Below are positions 58,465 to 64,000 of a stretch of 64,000 nucleotides of DNA, piece after piece (position 1 is the first letter of the stretch; every line of letters starts with the position of its first letter). The position numbers were made by a program, and so were the translations under genes. Under the pieces are notes generated by a model. It was not told the DNA's origin and made no database searches. It saw only the letters and a program-made list of their open reading frames with translations. The stretch is from an uncultured Alphaproteobacteria bacterium (lineage in GTDB: Bacteria; Pseudomonadota; Alphaproteobacteria; RF32; CAG-239). The stretch covers positions 12,163 through 76,162 of the forward strand of contig CAKQUG010000008.1 of the NCBI GenBank assembly GCA_934277545.1. The letters are read 5' to 3'.

Positions 58465-59460
58465 TCACATCCCGATTTTTTGATTTAGTTTTAAAATGTC
58501 AACAACTGAAAAAACGGTATAAAACTGTTCAAAAACCCGGTCAATTTTCTTTTTATTCACATTGCTTCTGAAAAAAGAACAAGCCTCAAACATATCCTGC
58601 TTGGTCGGAATTGCCAGCAGCAGCCGGTTGTCATCAAAGCTGAACTGTATGGACTTTCCGCCGTACAATTCGCTTAATTTCAGCATCCGTTCCATAAACG
58701 CCGTCGTAAGCAAATAGCGGGCTTCTATTTGGTCGGAAGAATAAACTTCAAACAAATCTTCAAACCGCATATCTTCCAGCTTTACACGCTCTAAACCGGA
58801 TATACGCTTAAACATATTGAATAGGCCTCTATCTTTTAAAACAACGGTTCGCCCCTTAAAATTTTTATTCATGGTCAGCAAAATACATATTCCCCGAAAC
58901 ACAGTTTTTTTCTTGGTTTCGCTACGTCTCAGTCTATTCCCATCCGCTGTAAGCCGCGTAACTTCATAGACTGTTTGTTTCTGCATAGTTTCTTCGGAAA
59001 TTGTAATGCCGACATCTTTATAGGTTCCGTAGAAAAAATCATCACCTTTATGCAAATTAAAATTATCAAACAAATCGGATTTTTTTAAAAGCTCATCCGG
59101 CAAATAACGCTCGTTTTCATAGCTGAAACTGCCGAAAAAACCGGCAAAATCCGCCATTATGGTGTTTTTTGCTTTCTTTTTATAAAAATAAACCGGTCCG
59201 CGCAAAATCATAATAACCAAACCGGACGCCGCAAGCACCAAGCCTATGTCCTGCAAATTATCGTCAGATGCGGCAATCAGCGCCAAAAGCACCAGCGGAT
59301 AAAAAATTACAGCCATTATCAGCAGAACAATAAACATCACAAAATAGCGGCGTTTAATCTTGTCATTTTCCCGTAATTTAGGCAGCAAAATCCGATTATA
59401 ATAATCATCAAATTTTGTTTTAAGCTCAATAAAATTTTTATCCGCAGTTAAATCAATCAT
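58465..59460 (-). CDS. DUF3137 membrane protein (downstream of LemA)
   Basis: A 331-residue protein with two helices (YFVMFIVLLIMAVIFYPLVLLALIA and LVLAASGLVIMILRGPVYFY) in the first third, followed by a soluble domain with the pattern DVGITISEETMQKQTVYEV and IFRGICILLTMNKNFKGRTVVL, which fits DUF3137. Family function unknown; genes are typically linked with LemA. The chosen ATG (59460) overlaps the previous gene by 8 nt. Confidence 0.78.
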   Translation of the reverse strand: MIDLTADKNFIELKTKFDDYYNRILLPKLRENDKIKRRYFVMFIVLLIMAVIFYPLVLLALIAASDDNLQDIGLVLAASGLVIMILRGPVYFYKKKAKNTIMADFAGFFGSFSYENERYLPDELLKKSDLFDNFNLHKGDDFFYGTYKDVGITISEETMQKQTVYEVTRLTADGNRLRRSETKKKTVFRGICILLTMNKNFKGRTVVLKDRGLFNMFKRISGLERVKLEDMRFEDLFEVYSSDQIEARYLLTTAFMERMLKLSELYGGKSIQFSFDDNRLLLAIPTKQDMFEACSFFRSNVNKKKIDRVFEQFYTVFSVVDILKLNQKIGM

Positions 59461-60370
59461 GCCCAACAGCCATTTCCGTCAAAGTTTCCAATATGTCGAT
59501 AATATTAAAAATCTTCTCCAGCTGTTTATCAACTTGCTCAAATTGCTTTTCCTCGCCGGCGGAATGCCAAATACTGCTTTCATGATAAGCTAAAGCGCCA
59601 TTTTGCAAAAATATATCCAATTTATTTCCATCCAGTTGAAAATATATTTTGGAAGCATGAAACGTATCGCGCAAATCCAGCAAATTTTCAAACAGCGCGG
59701 CGCAAACTACATAATTTTTCACGCTGCTGTTTTCGGCAAAAGTCAGAAAATAATTAGAAACCGGCACGGAGCTGGGTGTTTTTTCTAAATCATTATATTT
59801 TTTTTGCTTAAAAAATCCGCCTTTTTCAAACAAATTCAGCTTGCCGCTTATCGGCTGCGTAAGATAGCCGCTCAACAGCAGCCCTGCCCCGGCTTTGCTT
59901 TTCTTTTTGTCTGTGCCGCTGTATAAAACTATCTCTTGCAATTTAATTTTTTCATTTTCATCAGTAACCGTAAAATTTTGCAAAACTTCATCATGCGGCG
60001 GTAAAAAATCACCGTTCAAAACTGCAGTTTGTTCATATTCGGTATGCCATTCTCCATAATATTTGAAGAAATTCCGCAAAATATGAAAATCATGTTTTTT
60101 GGTTACACGCTTTGTGTAAAAAATTAAAAACAAAGCCGACACAACCGCAATAAATATCAACTGTTCCCAAGAAAGCGGCCTGTCATTAACCAAATGATGA
60201 AACAACACTATTAAAACGTTGGCGCTGTTTACAAAAAATAAAATACCGAAATACAGCCAAATTTTGCCTATAATTTTTTGCCGGTATTTATTTTCTTCTT
60301 TCAGCAAAGGTGTAATATTTTGCTTCAAAAAATTCTGTAATTCATTTTGCTGTTCCATATTTTCTGTCAT
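59453..60370 (-). CDS. DUF3137-like membrane protein, divergent paralogue
   Basis: A 305-residue protein with two membrane helices (IWLYFGILFFVNSANVLIVLF and LIFIAVVSALFLIFYTKRV) and a domain with the same layout as the next gene (both have a GxxLLSGYL/GICILLTM-like beta strand and a C-terminal helical IYFQLDGNKLDIFLQ/IQFSFDDNRLLLAIP). The two are probably paralogues. It lies between lemA (11 nt upstream) and the DUF3137 gene. GGAATATA precedes the ATG. Confidence 0.7.
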   Translation of the reverse strand: MTENMEQQNELQNFLKQNITPLLKEENKYRQKIIGKIWLYFGILFFVNSANVLIVLFHHLVNDRPLSWEQLIFIAVVSALFLIFYTKRVTKKHDFHILRNFFKYYGEWHTEYEQTAVLNGDFLPPHDEVLQNFTVTDENEKIKLQEIVLYSGTDKKKSKAGAGLLLSGYLTQPISGKLNLFEKGGFFKQKKYNDLEKTPSSVPVSNYFLTFAENSSVKNYVVCAALFENLLDLRDTFHASKIYFQLDGNKLDIFLQNGALAYHESSIWHSAGEEKQFEQVDKQLEKIFNIIDILETLTEMAVGHD

Positions 60371-60381
60371 TATATTCCGCC

Positions 60382-60963
60382 TTATTTAAAATAATCACTG
60401 CTGTTTATCGGCTGTTTTTCGGCTTCGCTTATTTCAAAAAACGGCGTGTCGGCATAGTTAATCCCCACCAAGGCAGCAACAATATTGCCCGGAAAAATTT
60501 CCACGGCATTTTTTAAACTGTTAACATTGGAGTTATAAAAACGGCGAGCCGCCGAAATATGCTCTTCAACTTCGTTCATGCTCTGCATTGCCGTAATCAT
60601 GGTTTGATTAGACTTTAAGTCCGGATAATTTTCCAAAGATATTTTAAAGTCATTAAGTTTTTGATTAAACAAACTTTCCAGTTCCATTTTTTCTTTCGGC
60701 GAACCGACAAAAGTGCTGGCCATGGCTTTAGTGCGAAGCTCGGTCAGCTCAGTCATCAAAGACTTTTCATGTTCCATAAACTTTGCAGCCATCTGCAGCA
60801 TATTCGGAATCAAATCGTAGCGTTTTTTTAATTGTACATCAATATCTGCCGCCGATTCTTTAACTTTGTTGCGAACCGTTACTAAACGCACATACAGCGC
60901 ATAAAACAGTGCAACAACGGCAATACCGCCTATCAACCACGGTTCAGACCAATTTATTTCCAT
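60382..60963 (-). CDS. lemA: LemA family protein
   Basis: A 193-residue protein with an N-terminal membrane helix (PWLIGGIAVVALFYALYV) and the LemA core: RLVTVRNKVKESAADIDVQLKKRYDLIPNML, then a four-helix bundle with NYPDLKSNQTM and AARRFYNSNVN. Function unknown; often linked to DUF3137 or other membrane proteins. AGGAG precedes the ATG; first gene of this three-gene operon. Confidence 0.92.
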   Translation of the reverse strand: MEINWSEPWLIGGIAVVALFYALYVRLVTVRNKVKESAADIDVQLKKRYDLIPNMLQMAAKFMEHEKSLMTELTELRTKAMASTFVGSPKEKMELESLFNQKLNDFKISLENYPDLKSNQTMITAMQSMNEVEEHISAARRFYNSNVNSLKNAVEIFPGNIVAALVGINYADTPFFEISEAEKQPINSSDYFK

Positions 60964-61093
60964 AGCAATCTCCTGTTTACACTTTTTAATATTTTAGCGC
61001 GCTAATCTTAAAAAATTCCTAAAAATTATTTCATTAAGCCTTGCTAACCTGTTTACAGCGTGCTATAATAAAGCATATTTAAGGAGTTTGACA

Positions 61094-61624
61094 ATGGAAT
61101 TTTCTAAAAATACAGTTTCTCCGCAGCGAGTGCACGGACTTTTAGATAAATTAAGCGCAATGAACAAAGAACACCGCGCCAAACTTCATCCTGCGGAAAC
61201 ACCGGAAAAAACGCAAGAAAAAAACATTGAACGCCAGCGTTTTCAAAAAACAAAAAGACTGCCGAAAATGTCCGCAGCCGAAATGATTGCCCGCTTGAGA
61301 ATGGGCAAACCGATAACTGAGCAATCGCACGGAAACTTCAAGTTCCGCAATCGAAATATCAGCCGGCAGAAAAACGGCAACGTTACTTTAAATCAAATTA
61401 TGCACAATCTTTCCAACACCCGCCGTGAAATGATAGAAAACATCATTAGACATAACAGCAGCAATGATTCTATTGAAACCAGGATAAAAAACAAGCATTT
61501 AATCGACGAGTTGACCGGCAATGATTTAGAACGCCCCAGCCTCACTCTGGAACGCGACCGCGAGCGCGAACATGAACGGACGCAATCTCACATCCGCGTC
61601 AGACAGCGTCAGCGCACGAGATAG
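61094..61624 (+). CDS. Small basic protein, unknown
   Basis: A 176-residue, strongly basic protein with a charged C-terminal tail (LERDREREHERTQ) and no signal or membrane helix. The start ATG 61094 follows AAGGAG. Unknown function; nucleic-acid binding is a guess from charge. An upstream TTG in frame is less likely as start. Confidence 0.65.
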   Translation: MEFSKNTVSPQRVHGLLDKLSAMNKEHRAKLHPAETPEKTQEKNIERQRFQKTKRLPKMSAAEMIARLRMGKPITEQSHGNFKFRNRNISRQKNGNVTLNQIMHNLSNTRREMIENIIRHNSSNDSIETRIKNKHLIDELTGNDLERPSLTLERDREREHERTQSHIRVRQRQRTR

Positions 61625-61701
61625 TGCAAAAAAACATCATCAATACTTGACTAATTCTACATTTTTGACTAAAACCCAATCTAATCAAAAATTTTTTAGA
61701 T

Positions 61702-62196
61702 ATGGATTATATACTTAATTTAATTAACACCGGTAACATTGATGAACTCACTAAAAAAGTGTTTAATCAGCGTCTGTCTTCCCAAAGTGTTTCTACATAT
61801 ACGCAATGCCTTAATTCTGACGAAGAAATTGCGCTTATGCACAAACTATTGGAACCGGACGAAAAAAGATGGTTTGATTTTGCCTGTAAATATACAAAGA
61901 GTTACCCACTGTCTAACAATGCAATTATGCGCTTGGTTGAACACATTGATAACTCAAACGCCAAGGCTTTGCTTGAAATCTGCCTAAAAAAGTATGGCAT
62001 CGGCCAGCTTGAGAGTTTAGCAATTTGTAAGCAGATACGCCGCAAAAACAAACTTGATAATGATTTTTTAGCGGTGTTTTGCGACAGCGCCCGTCAAAAT
62101 TATGACTGCGTTGCTTATGAATTGGCGATGATAGATGAAAAGTGGTGTAAACGCTATGTCAACGCCGCATGTTCTTATCGTTCGCAATATCTTTAG
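61702..62196 (+). CDS. Uncharacterised helical protein
   Basis: A 164-residue helical protein with the short repeated pattern INTGNIDELTKKV, NSDEEIALMHKLL and the like, similar in style to the helical repeat protein at 22507 (GNxDEI). I recognise no family. Preceded by TTTTTTAGATATG, no Shine-Dalgarno. It has a terminator. Confidence 0.65.
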   Translation: MDYILNLINTGNIDELTKKVFNQRLSSQSVSTYTQCLNSDEEIALMHKLLEPDEKRWFDFACKYTKSYPLSNNAIMRLVEHIDNSNAKALLEICLKKYGIGQLESLAICKQIRRKNKLDNDFLAVFCDSARQNYDCVAYELAMIDEKWCKRYVNAACSYRSQYL

Positions 62197-62220
62197 TTGA
62201 ATTTTGAACTTAAGACGTTA

Positions 62221-62257
62221 AAAACTTCTATTTCTATTCGGATTAGAAGTTTTTTTG
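62221..62257 (+). terminator. Rho-independent terminator
   Basis: AAAACTTCTA and TAGAAGTTTT form a 10-bp stem around a 13-nt loop with a T run, 25 nt after the stop. Confidence 0.75.
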
Positions 62258-62354
62258 TTACAAAATTATGAACTTTTTAAATACTTTTTTAAAAATATTT
62301 GTACTTTTCTAAAAGATATAATACTTTATATATAGATACAAAGCGGAGGAACAA

Positions 62355-62795
62355 ATGCGTAATTTATACAATGCCATACCTTTAACCAACGAGCAAAAAA
62401 TCGCTTACATCCGCGTGCTGTCCTATGTAGCCAAAGCTGACCGCAACCCGGCATATATTGAAAAAGATTTTATCATTAAAATTATTGACCGAATGGATCT
62501 TTCTGCCGATGTTTTAAAAAAAATTTATGTTCCGCGCAACAGTGAAGAGCTGTACCGCGCCCTTATGCCGATTTGCACACGAGCTATTGCCATTGATTTA
62601 CTGCATTGCCTGTGGTTTGCCGCGTCGGTAAATACGATTATATCGGATGAAGAAATTATGATTATCCGCAAAATTGCTCAAATTTTACGCATAGACAACG
62701 ACACCCTACTGGACATTCACCATTTTGTTACAGATGAAATTATGTTTTTACAGCATGCGCGCGAAGTTTTGGAAGCCGACGACATTCGCTGTTAA
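62355..62795 (+). CDS. TerB-like helical protein (second copy)
   Basis: A 146-residue helical protein resembling the TerB fold, with alternating helices and an acidic loop in NTIISDEEIMIIRKIAQILRIDNDTL. Its first half carries ADRNPAYIEKDFIIKI, where the first acidic loop of TerB would be. Related in fold to the gene at 21152-21583, but the two differ too much to be a recent duplicate. GCGGAGGAAC precedes the ATG. Confidence 0.65.
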   Translation: MRNLYNAIPLTNEQKIAYIRVLSYVAKADRNPAYIEKDFIIKIIDRMDLSADVLKKIYVPRNSEELYRALMPICTRAIAIDLLHCLWFAASVNTIISDEEIMIIRKIAQILRIDNDTLLDIHHFVTDEIMFLQHAREVLEADDIRC

Positions 62796-62811
62796 ACAGC
62801 CTATAACAAAC

Positions 62812-62845
62812 AAAAAAGCTCCGTTCGCAAAGAACGGAACCTTTT
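62812..62845. terminator. Bidirectional terminator
   Basis: TCCGTTC and GAACGGA form the core stem around a 5-nt loop, extended by AAAAAG and CCTTTT, between convergent genes. Confidence 0.75.
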
Positions 62846-62853
62846 GATTTTTT

Positions 62854-63450
62854 TTACTTGCTTGAAAACGGAATATTTACCATCGGCACACTTCCGCCAA
62901 ACATATACTGCGGCAGTTTACCGTCCCATTTTTGGATGGCTTCATACTCAGTCAAGCCTTTGTTTTTAGCCAAAGCAGCGGCTTTAATTTCCATGGCTTC
63001 AGCTTCGGCTTTAGCAGTAATAACCTGCTGATTAGCCTCCTCGGTAACTCGGCGCGTATTGTTGACGGCTTCCTGTGCTTTTTGCTCGGCGATAACCTTG
63101 TCTTCAATCGCCCCTTCAAACTTATCGGAATAGTCAATATCAATCAGCTGAAAAGAAATATTTTGAAAATATTTTCCTCCCAAATTTTTGTTTAGGTTTT
63201 TGACAATTTCCAAACGAGCTTTGTCGCGATTGCTGACCAAATCTTGAGCCTGCCACTTGCCGATAACATCTTTAATCACGTCAGCCAGCACCGGAATAAT
63301 TTTTTTCGCTTCATAATCCATGCCTGTGGTTTCATAAAGCTGATAAACGTTATTCGGATTCAAATTATACGTAAACGTATATTTCAGACTTGCGGTCTGA
63401 ACGTCCGACGTGTAAGTAGATGTAGAATCTGTCATTTTTTGAGTACGCAC
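62854..63450 (-). pseudogene. 5'-truncated SPFH/prohibitin-family gene
   Basis: The 198 codons from GTG 63450 begin in the middle of an SPFH domain: the frame opens with LIDVRTQKMTDSTSTYTSD, which in intact prohibitin-like proteins comes after the membrane helix and the first SPFH strands. The downstream part is complete, with the coiled-coil EQKAQEAVNNTRRVTEEA and the family end YEAIQKWDGKLPQYMFGGSVPMV. Upstream of 63450 an in-frame stop (TAA) occurs within five codons, so about 80 N-terminal residues, including the anchor, are missing. The 150 nt upstream is AT-rich and has no coding remnant that I can see. Either a pseudogene or a protein that starts at this GTG. Confidence 0.7.
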
Positions 63451-63572
63451 ATCAATTAGAAATTAATAATGTTAAAAATTATAAAAAAGTAATAATTTAA
63501 TAACCTTTTTATAGACAAAAGTCAAGAAAATTACAAAAAAATTATAAGTGTAAATTTTTTTACAAAAAAGTA

Positions 63573-63601
63573 TTGCAAATAAAAACATTATGCTTTATAC
63601 A
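63573..63601 (+). promoter_or_regulatory. Promoter of tRNA-Lys and its array
   Basis: TTGCAA (63573-63578) and TATACA (63596-63601) with a 17-nt spacer, 19 nt before the mature tRNA. Confidence 0.6.
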
Positions 63602-63620
63602 ATACATACATTGTTGATAT

Positions 63621-63697
63621 GCGTGCGTAGCTCAGTTGGCTAGAGCAACTGACTCTTAATCAGTGGGTCCAGGGTTCGAATCCCTGCGCGCGTACCA
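63621..63697 (+). tRNA. tRNA-Lys (CTT anticodon)
   Basis: A 77-nt tRNA with encoded CCA: acceptor GCGTGCG pairs with CGCGCGT (two G-U pairs), D-arm GCTC/GAGC, anticodon stem ACTGA/TCAGT with loop CTCTTAA (anticodon CTT), T-arm CAGGG-TTCGAAT-CCCTG. Its 3' end is repeated in the following array. Confidence 0.95.
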
Positions 63698-64000
63698 ATA
63701 AAATAAAACTCCCAACTGGGAGTTTTTTTGTTTTTAGCGCCATAAGGGAGAGAACCCTGGGAAAAGGGTTCGACCACAAGCGAAAGGCGGACTTTAGGAC
63801 GCCGGTGAGCTTAGCGAATGAGCGCAGTGGCGGCGAAGCCAATCCCTGCGCGCGTACCAAAACAAAAAAGACTCCCGAATGGGAGTTTTTTGTTTTTAGC
63901 GCCATAAGGGAGAGAACCCTGGAAAAAGGGTTCGACCACAAGCGAAAGGCGGACTTTAGGACGCCGGTGAGCTTAGCGAATGAGCGCAGTGGCGGCGAAG
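63698..64000 (+). repeat. Tandem 162-nt units ending in the tRNA-Lys 3' end (second unit cut by window end)
   Basis: Unit 1 is 63698-63859; unit 2 starts at 63860 and is cut by the window end. Each has a terminator (AAACTCCC...GGGAGTTT plus T run), a hairpin AACCCTGG...GGGTT, TTCGA, a 68-nt insert with CGAAAGGCGGACTTTAGG, and (unit 1) AATCCCTGCGCGCGTACCA from the tRNA. The same architecture as the tRNA-Met array but with this tRNA's own 3' end and T-arm. Confidence 0.9.

Noticed and set aside
63660..63941. A 93-codon minus-strand frame over the tRNA-Lys array
   Set aside because: It reads antisense through the tRNA 3' half and repeats; the GFEPWTH-like end is the well-known artefact of translating tRNA T-arms.

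Overview
The window looks like a chromosome segment of a low-GC, fermentative alphaproteobacterium of the kind found in animal guts (the uncultured 'Azospirillum CAG'/RF32 type). This placement is inference. It rests on a GAAC-N7-GAAC (= GTTC-N7-GTTC) LexA box of the alphaproteobacterial type in front of umuC, a Gram-negative envelope (LolC/E-LolD, lipoproteins, lipid A-type sugar genes), anaerobic energy genes (AdhE, L-lactate dehydrogenase, the [FeFe]-hydrogenase maturases HydE and HydG), and prepilin-like proteins with the G|RSMIEMLGVLAII signature that I associate with that group. No phage, transposase, rRNA or CRISPR array is visible.

Layout. 1-9 kb: HydE (cut by the left edge), a Zn/Cd-type P-ATPase with its separate HMA chaperone under a candidate ArsR operator, an SOS-controlled UmuC, a prepilin-like gene broken by a CT repeat, and AdhE. 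9-19 kb: a BOF-family periplasmic protein, a PheA/phosphotransferase pair, the TPR-DUF58-MoxR block, UvrD, an ArsR sensor, an ASCH protein, a second prepilin-like gene and a 20-bp inverted repeat around divergent promoters. 19-32 kb: GltX, several uncharacterised proteins, trigger factor, tRNA-Leu, RF3, HydG, a DUF3298-type lipoprotein and two paralogous mini membrane proteins. 32-39.5 kb: EamA transporter, Ugd, guanine deaminase, a 21-residue repeat protein, YbaK, Ldh, a Sel1 protein and an LPG-synthase-like membrane protein. 39.5-45.5 kb: tRNA-Met with a tandem array, then maltokinase and MalQ back to back. 45.5-49.2 kb: a four-gene envelope-sugar operon (GT39, GT2, YdjC deacetylase, GtrA). 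49-64 kb: a 1035-residue protein, QmcA/NfeD, Nfo, FtsB-like protein, Lol transporter, LemA/DUF3137 operon, more unknown proteins, a 5'-truncated SPFH gene and tRNA-Lys with another tandem array.

Most striking features. Two unrelated tRNA genes (Met-CAT and Lys-CTT) are each followed by tandem repeats of about 174 and 162 bp. Each unit carries a terminator, a hairpin, a copy of that tRNA's own 3' end, and an extra insert of 78 or 68 nt placed at the same point of the T-loop. The two inserts share a core, and one of its stem base pairs covaries (GGCA/TGCC against GGCG/CGCC). The arrangement recalls the E. coli tyrT/rtT repeats. Separately, (CT)n tracts lie inside the prepilin-like gene at 5.5 kb (one CT unit out of frame here) and in a choline-kinase-like gene at 10.3 kb (in frame), which suggests phase variation of surface functions.

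How the genes fit together: AdhE, Ldh and the hydrogenase maturases point to mixed fermentation with H2 metabolism. Maltokinase and MalQ feed glucan metabolism. The GT39/GT2/YdjC/GtrA set matches in kind the Francisella route that adds a deacetylated amino sugar to lipid A. Many genes begin without a Shine-Dalgarno sequence, and four share an ATCATTATG start context.
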